This document shows positions 42,424-54,400 of a stretch of DNA of 64,000 nucleotides, piece by piece. Every line of letters starts with the position of its first letter. The stretch's first letter is position 1. The notes beneath the pieces are model-generated. The model was not told where the DNA came from and searched no databases. It was given only the letters and a program-made list of their open reading frames with translations. Source of the DNA: Tistrella mobilis (GTDB lineage: Bacteria > Pseudomonadota > Alphaproteobacteria > Tistrellales > Tistrellaceae); NCBI RefSeq assembly GCF_039634785.1, contig NZ_JBBIAB010000025.1, forward strand, positions 1-64,000, in the 5' to 3' direction. A program made the translations under genes and the position numbers.

Positions 42424-45400
42424 ATGGCGAAGTCGGGTTCCTTCCTGAATTGCGGGAACATGACGGCCATCGGGGCCCTCCTCGGTCTCGGCGTCACGGG
42501 ATGCCTGATCACAGGAGCCATGATCACGGTCGGGCCGGCATTTGCCGGCAATGCCGAGGTCTCGACCGGGCCGGCCTATTATTATGTCAACCAGCAGCCC
42601 TCGCCCGGCACCGGATCCAAGGGATCGAACGCCAGCTTCAACGGCTTCAGCTGCGACAAGCCCGATAGTGGCGGCCAGGGCCCGACCGGCACCGCCGTGA
42701 CCGCGACCGTCACGCCCGGCATCTCCACCACCACCGCCTATGGCGGCACGCTGGTGGTCGCCGGCAGCACCGGCGGTACCGGTGGCACGGGTGGTTCCGA
42801 CAAGACCGGCGTCTGCGGCAATGGCCGCGGCGGCGGCACCGGCGGCACGGGCGGTGCCGTCACCGTCACGCTGAACGGCGCCAGCAGCGACGTCTATCCC
42901 ATCGCCAACACCACCATCGTCGCCTACAGCCAGGGCGGGACCGGCGGCACCGGCGGCAACACCAACGATCCCGGCGCCCATGGCGGCGATGGCGGGTCGG
43001 GCGGTGCCGGCGGCACGGTCACCGTCACCAACAACATGGCGCTCAACATCCAGGGCGGTTCGTCGTCGCTGGGGATCGTGGCCCAAAGCGCCGGCGGCCA
43101 GGGCGGCGACGGTGGCAACAACAATGGCGGCCTCTGGGGCAATGGCGGCGACGGCGTGCCCGGCGGTGCCGGCGGCAACGTCACCATCACCAACAATGCC
43201 GCGATCACCACCGCGGCCGGCACCCCGCTCGCCGCCCAGTCGATCGGCGGTTTCGGCGGCGATGGCGGCAGCAGCAACGGCACCTTCGGCGGCTATAGCG
43301 GCGGCGGCGGCTATGGCGGCAATGCCGGGCTGGTCACGATCAACAATATCGGCGTGCTGACGGTCGGCACGGCCGCGAACCCCTCGGCCGCGGCCGGTGC
43401 GACCGCGATCTATGCCCAGTCCGTCGGCGGCGGCGGCGGCAATGCCGGTGTCGCGGCCGGGCTGGTGGCGCTGGGTGCCGATGGCGGCAAGGCCGGATCG
43501 GGCAGCCTGGTCACGGTCAACAATTCCAGCACCATCACCGCCTATGGCCCATCCTCGGTGGGCATCTTCGCCCAATCGGTGGGCGGCGCCGGCGGCAGCG
43601 GCGGCATGGCCTTCTCGGCTTCAGGCAGCAGTGCTTCGGTCGCGGTCGGCGGGTCGGGCGGCGATGGCGGATCGGGCGGGTCGGTGGCGGTGAACAACAC
43701 CGCCGATATCTGCACCGGCAATGGCTGCATCCCCTCGCTCGCCACCACCCCCGTCACCACCGACTCGGCCGGCGGCGCGGTCGGCGTGCTGGCGCAGTCG
43801 GTGGGCGGCGGCGGCGGTGTCGGCGGCATGGGTCTCTCGGGCTCAGGCTCGGGCCTCGCCTTCGCGGTCGGCGGCTCGGGCGGCGGCGGCGGCAATGCCG
43901 GCTCGGTCGCCGTGCTCAGCACCGGTTCGATCACGACGGTCGAGGTGAACTCGGCCGGTATCCTCGCCCAGTCGGTGGGCGGCGGCGGCGGTGTCGGCGG
44001 CGGTGCGGTCGCGCTCTCGGCCAGTTCCGGACAGAGCGCCTCGCTCTCCCATGGCGGATCGGGCGGCAGCGGCGGTTCGGCCGGGTCGGTCGCGGTCAAC
44101 TGCAACAGCTTCAGCGGCGATTCCTCCGCCGCCGGCGCCTGCAGCGGCCAGGGCCGGCTGGGCGGGTTGACCACGGGCAAGACCATCTCGACCGTCGGCG
44201 ACGGCTCGTCGGCCATTGCCGGCCAGTCGATCGGCGGTGGCGGCGGCTCCGGCGGCTATGCGGTCTCGCTGGCCGCCGGCTTCCAGGGCAGTTTCGCGCT
44301 GTCTTACGGCGGCAAGGGCGGCAAGGGCGGCAATGGCGGCCAGGTCTATGTCAGCCCCAACGGCATCACGCTGACCACCACCGGCGTCGGCGCCTCGGCC
44401 CTGGTCGGCCAGTCGATCGGCGGCGGCGGCGGTGGCGGCGGCTCGACGGTCGATGCCAGCCTGGCGGTCGCGAACAGTGCCCTCAGCTTCGGCGTCGGCG
44501 GATCGGGCGGCGCCGCGGGTGCCGGCAGCACGGTGATCGTCGAGAACACCGGCAGCGTCATCACCACCTCGGGCGACAGCTCGCACGGCATTCTGGCCCA
44601 GTCCATCGGCGGCGGCGGCGGCTCCGGCGGCTCGGCGCTGGGGCTTTCGGCCAGCCCGCAGCTGGCGGTGTCGCTGGGTGTCGGCGGGTCGGGCGGCGCC
44701 GGCGGTGCCGCGGGCGCGGTCACCGCCCACAATTATGCCGCCAACAGCAGCCAGACCGCTGCGATCACCACCTATGGCTATGGCGCCAGCGCCATTCTGG
44801 CGCAGTCGATCGGCGGTGGCGGCGGCAATGGCGGCTACACCACCTCGGGCGCGCTCAGCTATTCCAGCGGCGCTTCGGCCGCGATCGGCGGTGCCGGCGG
44901 CAGCGGCAATAATGGCGGCACGGTCCAGGTGGTCAACACCGGGCTGATCAACACCTATGGCGGCGGTGCCGCGGCGATCGCCGCCCAGTCGATCGGCGGC
45001 GGCGGCGGTTCGGGCGGCTATGCGGTCGCAGGTTCGATCAGCGGCTCGGTTTCGGCCAATATCGGCGCCGGCGGCAGCGGCGCCTCGGGCGGTGCCGGCG
45101 GTGCGGTGACCCTGGTCAATCAGGCCGCCGTGACGGTTTCGGCCGCCAGCACCGGCAACGCCCCTGCCCTTCTGGCGCAGTCGATCGGCGGCGGCGGCGG
45201 CTCGGGTGGCTTCTCAGGCGCCGCCGGTCTCAGCTCGAACGGCACCGCCAGCATGGCGGTGGGCGGCGGCGGCGGCAATGGCGGCACCGGCGGCACGGTC
45301 ACCGTCGACAATTATTCGGCCCTCACCGTCACCGGGCCGCTCTCGCCCGGCGTGGTCGCCCAGTCGATGGGCGGCAATGGCGGCTCGGGCGGTTTCGCCA

Positions 45401-48400
45401 TCGCCGGCTCCTTCGGCGAAAGCGGCGCGGTCTCGGCCGCGATCGGCGGCGGCGGCGGCAAGGGCGGCCGCGCCAGCCAGGTGACCGTCACCATCCAGGG
45501 CGGCGGGCGCGTCTCGACCACCGGCCATCAGTCTGCCGGCGTTCTGGCCCAGTCGATCGGCGGTGCCGGCGGCAATGGCGGCTGGGACATCGCCGGCAGC
45601 CTGGGCGGGCTGGGTTCGGCCGGCGTCAGCCTGGGCGGCAGCGGCGGCGGCGGCGGTGCCGCGGGCGGCGTGACCATTGCCACCTACGACACCATCACCA
45701 CCACCGGCCTTCTGTCGCACGGCATCGTGGCACAGTCGATCGGCGGCAGCGGCGGCCTCGGCGGCTTCAGCGCCGGTGCGGCGGGATCGACCATCGCGGC
45801 CCCGGCCGTCGCGGTCGGCGGCTATGGCGGCAGCGGCGGCACCGGCGGCACGGTTACGGTCAACACCTATACCGGCATCTCGACCGCAGGCGATCTTGCC
45901 ACGGCAATCATCGCCCAGTCGATCGGCGGCACCGGCGGCAGCGGTGGCGCCGCCTATTCCGGCTCGGTGTCGACCGGCAACCCGGCCTCGAAGATCTCGG
46001 TCGGTGCGGCCGGCGCCACCGGCGGCAGCGGCGGATCGGGCCAGAATGGCGGCGCGGTCTCGGTGACGGTCGCCAACAACCTGGTCACCAGCGGGTTCGA
46101 CGCCTATGGCATCATCGCCCAGTCTATCGGCGGCGGCGGCGGCAATGGCGGCAATGCCTCGGCCTTCGCGGCCTCGGCCTCGGGCGGCGGCGAGAAGTCG
46201 GAAAGCGGTTCGGCCTCGGTCGCGATCGGCGGGTCGGGTGCGGCCGGCGGCAATGCCGGCGCGGTCGCGGTCACGCTCTCCGGCAGCATCCAGACCGGCA
46301 TGGCCGGTGTCGCGCCGGGCAATCCGGGCGCCGGTGACCGCTCGGTCGCCATCCTGGCCCAGTCGGTGGGCGGCAGCGGCGGCAATGGCGGATCGGCCTA
46401 TGCCAATGCGATTTCAGGCACGGGCGCCATTTCGGTCGCGGTCGGCGGCGGCGGCGGCACGGGCGGCACCGGCGGCAAGGTCACGGTCTGCGGCAATGTC
46501 AGCTCGGGCAGCTGCAGCAATCCCTGGGGTGGCGTCACCGCCACCGGCGGCAGCATTCTGACCTATGGCAACCACGCAAGCGCCATCTACGCCCAGTCGG
46601 TGGGCGGTGGCGGCGGCCGCGGCGGCTATTCGGAAAGCAGTGCGTCCAGCAACAAATACGCCGCCTCGCTGGCGGTGGGCGGCTTCGGCGGCGGCGGCGG
46701 CAATGCCGATGCGGTGACGGTGGTCGCCGGCGGCACGCTCGCCACCACCGGTGCCGGGTCGACGGCGATCTTCGCCCAGTCGGTCGGCGGCGGCGGCGGC
46801 GATGGCGGCACGGCCACCGCTTCGGCCACCGGCCAGCAGGGCGGCGCACTGGATGGCGGTGTCGCGGCCTATACCGGCACCGGCTTCGCCCAGCAGACCA
46901 ATACCGGTGCGGCGGTCGCGACCGCCGCCCAGTTCTCGCAGAGCGGCCCGGCCGCTTCGACCGACGAGGAAGCCGATAACGGCGTCGGCGCCTCGCTCGC
47001 CATCGGCGGCGCCGGCGGCAAGGCCGGCAATGGCGGCGCCGTGCTGGTCAGCAGCGTCGCCACCGTCACCACCTCGGGCATGCTGTCGAACGGCATCACC
47101 GCGCAGTCGGTGGGCGGTGGCGGCGGCAATGGCGGCTCGGCCACCACCAATGCGGCCGGCGGCAATTATGCCGGCTCCATCAGCCTGGGCGGCACCGGTG
47201 GTGGCGGCGGCGCCGGGTCGACCGCAACGGTCGTGAACACCGGCAGCATCACCACCAGCGGCCTGCAATCGGCGGCGATCTTCGCCCAGTCGGTCGGCGG
47301 CGGCGGCGGCAATGGCGGGGCGGCCTCCAGCACGGTCGAAAGCGGCGGTTCGGGCGCGCTCTCCTTCGGCCTCGGCGGATCGGGCGGCGGCGGCGGTGCG
47401 GCCAATCTGGTCACCGTGCTGAATTTCGGCACGCTCAGGACCACGGGCATCAATTCGGCCGGCATCTTCGCCCAGTCGGTGGGCGGCGGCGGCGGCAATG
47501 GCGGCGGCGCCACCACGGCGGCCACCGCGGCCCCGGCCTCGGACGACGACGAGGAAGACGGCTCGACCAGCGCCTCCACCGGCTCCGTGCCGACCTCGGG
47601 TTCCGGTCAGTCGAACAGCAGCCACAATTCGGCCTCGGCCGGCAAGACCGGCTCCACCTCTCAGGGCAGCCAGGCGGGCGCCGATGGCGGCTATGCCGCC
47701 GGCCTCGCGATCGGCGGCTCGGGCGGCGGCGGTGCGGCCGGCGGCGGCATCGTGGTCACCAACTCGGCCAGCATCACCACCGGCACCTCCGACGGCAAGG
47801 GCGGGCTCAATTCGCAGGCGATCTTCGCCCAGTCGGTCGGCGGCGGTGGCGGCAATGGCGGTTCGGCCAGTTCCAACGCCGATGCCGGCAAGGCCAGCGT
47901 CGCGCTTTCGATGGGCGGTACCGGCGGCGGCGCCGGCGCGGGCGGTGCGGTGAATGTCGGCCTCGGCGGCGGCACGCTCACCACCTATGGCGCCAATGCG
48001 GCGGCGGTCTATGCCCAGTCGGTGGGCGGCGGCGGCGGCAATGGCGGCTCGTCCAGCTCCACCACCGGCTCGGGCGGCTCGGCCTCGGTGGCGCTCGGCC
48101 TCGGCGGCTCGGGTGCCGGGGGCGGCGCCGGCGGCAGCGTGAATGTCTGCGGCAGCATTTCGAACAACATCTGCAACGGCGATCAGGCGCGCCCCACCTC
48201 CATCACCACCTGGGGCGATCTCTCCTACGGCATCTATGTCCAGTCGGTGGGCGGCGGCGGCGGCAATGGCGGCGCGGTCACCACCTCGGCCACCGCCGGC
48301 CAGGCGGATGACAGCGAACCCGGCGCCAGTGTCTCCAGCGGCTCCACCGGGACCTCTGCCTCCACCTCCAAGGGTGTGGCGATGTCGGCCGGCCTCGGCG

Positions 48401-51400
48401 GCTCGGGCGGCGGCGGCGGGTCCGGCGGCACGGTTTCGGTGAACAGCGCCACGACCATCCAGACCGCGGGCGCCCATGCAACCGCGATCTACGCCCAGTC
48501 GGTGGGCGGCGGCGGCGGCACCGGCGCCTCGGCCACCACCAATGCCAATAGCGGCGCCTATGCCACCAGCTTCGCGCTCGGCGGATCCGGCGGCAATGGC
48601 GGGGCCGGCGGCGCCGTCTATGTCGTGAATGACGGCACGCTCGCCACCTACGGCTTCCTCTCGCACGGCATCTTCGCCCAGTCGGTCGGCGGCGGCGGCG
48701 GCGATGCCGGCGGCGCATCCTCGACCTCCGCCCAGGGGGGTGAAGCCTCGCTCGCCATGGCCCTCGGCGGATCGGGCGGCGGCGGCCAGAACGGCCAGGG
48801 CGTCACGGTCACCAGCCGCGGCGTGATCACCACGGCGGCCGGCGCCGCGCATGCGATCGTCGCCCAGTCTGTTGGCGGCGGCGGCGGCCTCGGCGGCTCG
48901 GCACAGTCCAGCGCGTCGGGCGGCAAGATTTCGGCGCCGGTCACCCTCGGCGGCGGCGGCGGCATTTCCGGGTCGGGCGGAACCGTCAGCGTTTACATCA
49001 CCCGCGACATCACCGCCTCGGGCATCGGCAGCGGCGCGGTCATCGCCCAGTCGATCGGCGGCGGCGGCGGCATTTCCGACATCATCGACATCACCAGCGC
49101 CACCCGCGCCTCGGCTTCGGCCAGCCTGACGCTCGGTTCGTCGTCGAGCAATGCCGGCGACGGCGGCAAGATCCTGGTCAGCACCGGCGGCGGCACCTCG
49201 GCGCTGATCCAGACCGGCGGCGACAATGCCAGCGCGCTGGTCGTGCAGTCGATCGGCGGTGGCGGCGGCATCGCAACCTTCAGCGCCGGCAAGATTTCGG
49301 GCGCGGTTTCGCCCACCTTCACCCTCGGCGCCAGCCGGGGCGGCGGCAGCGGCGGCACCAGTGCGGCCGATGCGGTGATGCTGACCCTGGGCGACAGCGG
49401 CGGCACCACCTCGATCGAAACCTGGGGCCGCAATTCGATGGGTGTCGCGGTCCAGTCGATCGGCAGCGGCGGCGGCATCGCCGGCTTTGCGACCACCTCG
49501 GCCGGCAGCACCACCGCCACGGCGCAGCTCGGCCAGTCGGGCGGCGGCGGCAATGGCCGCGCGGTTACGCTGTCGGGAACGGCCAGCATCATCACCCATG
49601 CCGACAATGCAATCGGCGCGGTGGTCCAGTCCGTCGCCGGCGGCGGCGGTGTCGCCCTCGCCGCGGCCGGCCCCGGGGCCATCTTCTCGGGCAGCACGCG
49701 GCTCGGCGCCACCGGTGGCGGCACGGGTGACGGCGGCACGGTGAACGTCAACCTGACCGGCGGACGGATCGTCACCAACGGCTTCAACGCCCATGGTCTG
49801 GTCGTCCAGTCGATCGCGGGCGGCGGCGGCCTTTCCGGTATCCGCACCACCAGCCTCACGCTCGGCGGCGTGGTGGCCGGCTATGGCAACACGGTCACGG
49901 TCGCCAGTTCGTCGGCCATCACCACCTATGGTACCTCCGCCTCGGGCATCATCGCGCAGTCGATCGGCGGCGGCGGCGGTATCGGCACCAGCGACGGCCA
50001 GGTCAGCTTCGCCAGCGCGCCCAGCGGATCGAATTCCCGCCAGGTCCTGGTCACCACCACCGGGGCCGGCGCGGTCCAGACACAAGGGGCCACCTCTTTC
50101 GGCATCCTGGCGCAGTCGATCGGCGGTGGCGGCGGCGCGGTCTTCGGGCCGAACCGGCTGTTCGGCGCAACCTTCGGCGCCTCTGTCGCCTATGCCGAGA
50201 GTATCGGCGTCGATGTCGGCGCCAATGTCATCACGACGGGTATGGCCTCGGTCGCCGTGCTCGGCCAGTCGATCGGCGGCGGCGGCGGCGTGGTCGCCTC
50301 CACCGCGGCGGATGCGGGTTTCACCTCTTACGGCACCGGCCTGAACGGCGCCAATGCCAGCGGGCTGAACGCAGGCACCGTCGCCATCACCACCCGCAAC
50401 CAGACCATCGCCACCGCCGGCGCCAATGCCGCGGCGGTGGTGGGCCAGGCGGTGGGCGCAGGCGGCGCCTTCTTCACCCAGGCCAATACCGCAAGCCAGG
50501 GCTCGGTCGGCATCACCGCCTGGCTCGGCACCGTCAATGGCAGCGGCAATGGCGGCGCCGACGTGGCCGACGCGATCAAGATCGCGCTGGGTGCAGGCGG
50601 CACCACCACCATCGACACCTCGGGCGCCAACGCCTTCGGCGCGGTCGCCCAGGCGGTCGGCGGCGGCGGCGGCATCATCGCGATGTCCAACCAGGCGACC
50701 GGCGGCACCATCAACGGCGCCAATCTGGGCCAGCGCGGCGGCAGCGGCAGCGGTATGGCCACCACCCTGACCGGCACCGCGAATATCGTGACCCGCGGCA
50801 CCAATGCGCTGGGTGCGGTTGCCCAGTCGGTCAGCAATGGCGGCGGCATCGTCGTGGTCTCGGGCCAGGCGGGGGCGGCCTTCACCGGCAATGTCCGGCT
50901 GGGCGCCATCGGCGGCAGCGGCAGCAACGGCCGGACGGTCACCGTGAACCTGACCAATGGCAGCATCGCCACCGGCGGTGCCTATGCCCATGGTCTGGTG
51001 GCCCAGTCCATCGCCGGCGGCGGCGGCATTTCCGGCGTGCTCACCAACGACGTGACGCTGGGCGGCGTGGTCGCCGGCAATGGCGGCGCCGTCAGCGTCG
51101 CAAGCTCAGCGGCGGTCACCACCTACGGCACGGCGGCAGCCGGCATCGTCGCCCAGTCGATCGGCGGCGGTGGCGGGCTCGCCATCGGCACCGGCGCCGT
51201 CACCTTCGCCAATACGCCCAGCGGGTCGAATGCCAGCCAGGTGACCGTCACCACTTCCGGCGGTGGCGCGGTTCAAACCCAGGGCGCCACCTCTTTCGGC
51301 ATTCTGGCGCAGTCGGTGGGCGGCGGCGGCGGCGCGATCTTCGGGCCGACGGCCCTTCTCAGCACCAATCTCGGGACCGGCATCGGCTATGCCGGCAATA

Positions 51401-54400
51401 TCGGCATCGATGCCGGCGCGAACGTCGTCACCTCGGGCACGGGTTCGGTCGCCATCCTGGTTCAGTCGATCGGCGGCGGCGGCGGCGTGATCGCCTCCAC
51501 CACCTCGAATGCCGGCTTCGTCAATTACGGGACGGGGCTGAACAGCGCCGGCAACGGCAATCTGAACGCCGGCACCGTCGCCGTCACCACCCGCAACCAC
51601 ACCATCGCGACCTCGGGCGCCAATGCCGCAGCCGTGGTGGGCCAGGCCGTGGGTGCCAGCGGCGTGTTCTTCACCCAGGCGAACAGCGCCAGCCAGGGCG
51701 CGGTCAACGTCACCGGCTATCTGGGCACCGTCAGTGCGGGCGGCAATGGCGGCGCGGATGTCGCCGACGCGATCAAGGTCACGCTCGGCGCCGGCGGTCT
51801 CACCACCATCGACACCTCGGGCGCCAATGCCTTCGGCGCGATCGCCCAGTCGGTGGGCGGCGGTGGCGGCATCGTCGCGATTGCCACCCAGGCGACCGGC
51901 GGCACGGTCAAGGGCGCCATTCTGGGCCAGCGCGGCGGCAGCGGCACGGGCCTTGCCACCACGCTGACCGGCACCGCGAATATCGTGACCCGCGGCACCA
52001 ATGCGCTGGGCGCGGTCGCCCAGTCGATCAGCACCGGCGGCGGCATCTTCGTGGTGTCGGGCCAGTCGGGGGCGACCTTCACCGGCAATGTCCGGCTGGG
52101 CGCCACCGGCGGCAGCGGCAGCGATACCCGTGCGGTGAATGTCAACCTGTCGGGCGGCAGCATCGCCACCGGCGGCGCCTATGCCCATGGTCTGGTGGCC
52201 CAGTCCATCGCCGGCGGCGGCGGCATTTCCGGCGTGCTCACCAACGACGTGACGCTGGGCGGCGTGCTGGCCGGCAAGGGCGGCACGGTCGCCGTCTCCA
52301 GTTCGGCAGCCGTCACCACCTATGGCACGGCGGCGGCCGGCATCGTCGCCCAGTCGATCGGCGGCGGTGGCGGGCTTGCCATCGGCACCGGCGCCGTCAC
52401 CTTCGCCAATACGCCCAGCGGGTCGAATGCCGGCCAGGTGACCGTCACCACCTCCGGCGGCGGCGCGGTTCAAACCCAGGGCGCCACCTCTTTCGGCATT
52501 CTGGCGCAGTCGGTCGGCGGCGGCGGCGGCGCGATCTTCGGGCCGACGTCTCTCCTCAGCACCAATCTCGGCACCGGCATCGGCTATGCCGGCAATATCG
52601 CGGTCGATGCGGGCGCGAACGTCGTCACCTCGGGCGCGGGCTCGGTCGCCATCCTGGGTCAGTCGATCGGCGGCGGCGGCGGCGTGATCGCCTCCACCAC
52701 CGCGAATGACGGCTTCGTCAATTACGGGACGGGCCTGAACAGCGCCGGTAACGGCAATCTGAACGCCGGCACCGTCGCCGTCACCACCCGCAACCAGACC
52801 ATCGCGACCTCGGGCGTGAACGCCGCAGCCGTGGTCGGCCAGTCGGTGGGCGCCGGCGGCGTGTACTTCACCCAGGCCAATACCGTCAGCCAGGGCACGA
52901 TCAACGTCAGCGGCTATCTGGGCACGGTCAGTGCGGGCGGCAATGGCGGCGCCAATGTCGCCGATGCGATCAAGGTGACGCTGGGTGCAGGGGGTGTGAC
53001 CACCATCGACACCTCGGGCGCCAATGCCTTCGGCGCGGTCGCACAGTCGGTGGGCGGCGGCGGCGGCATCGTCGCCATCTCCACCCGCGCCAGTTATGGC
53101 AACGCCAAGGGGGTGCAGCTCGGCCAGCGCGGTGGCAACGGCATGGGCATGGCGACCACGGTGACGGGTGCCGCCAGCATCGTCACCCGCGGCAACAACG
53201 CCTTCGGCATCGTCGCGCAGTCGGTCAGCAATGGCGGCGGCATCCTGGCCGTGGCGACCCCCGGGCTGGAGTTCTTCACCGGCACGGCAATCCTCGGCGC
53301 CCGCGGCGGCAGCGGCAACAATGCCGGCAATGCCACCGTCAACCTCTCGGGCGGCGGCGGCATCACCACCACCGGCGTGTTTGCCCATGGCATCGTCGCC
53401 CAGTCGATCGCGGGCGGCGGCGGCATCTCGACGCTGAACACCGATACGGTGCAGATGGGCGGCGGCACGGCCGGCATCGCCGGGGTCGCCAGCGTCACGG
53501 CGCTGGCACCGGTTGCGACGTCCGGCATCGGCGCCAGCGCCATCGTCGCCCAGTCGATCGGCGGCGGCGGCGGCCTGGCGCTCACCAGCTACAATGCCCA
53601 GTTCATCAGCACCACCGGCGGCAGCGATGCCAGCACGGTGGGGGTCACCACCACCGGCAATGGCTGGCTGCAGACCACCGGCAATCTGGGCTTCGGCATC
53701 CTGGCCCAGTCGATCGGCGGCGGCGGCGGTGCCTTCATCGCCCCCAATCACGGCGTCATCGCCAGCTTCGGCGCCTCGGCCGCCTATGCGGGCGGGGTCT
53801 ATGTCGATGCCGGGGCGAATGTGGTGACCACCGGCCAGGGCTCCACCGCCATTCTCGCCCAGTCGGTGGGCGGCGGCGGCGGCGTCATCGCCTCCAGCTT
53901 CGCCGATGCCGCCTATACCAGCTATGTCGCCAATGTCTATGGCAGCAGCGGCGGCAGTGACTATGGCAACAATGTCGCCGTCACCACCCATGGCCAGACC
54001 ATCGCAACCTCGGGCGCCAATGGCGCGGCGGTGATCGCCCAGTCGGTGGGCGGCAGCGGCGTGTATTACGCCCAGACCAACACCGCCGCCCAGGGCAGCA
54101 TCCATGCCACCTTCAACCTGGGCAGCGGGGTCGGCAGCGGCAATGGCGGCGTCAGCCAGACCGATTCGGTCAAGGTGACGCTGGGCAGCGGCGGCGCCAC
54201 CACCATCGACACCTCGGGCGCCAATGCCTTCGGCGTGGTCGCACAGTCGGTGGGGGCCGGCGGCGGCATCTATGCCATCGCCACCCAGTCGACCGGCGGG
54301 TCGATCGACAGCAGCCGGCTCGGCGCCCGTGGCGGCGGCGGTGTCGGCCTCGCCGCCACCGTCACCGGGGCGGCGAACATCACCACCCGCGGCACCAATG

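Noticed and set aside
46414-50991. Antisense open frame of 1525 codons opposite the first half of the autotransporter
   Set aside because: Same composition artefact; no motif or start context.
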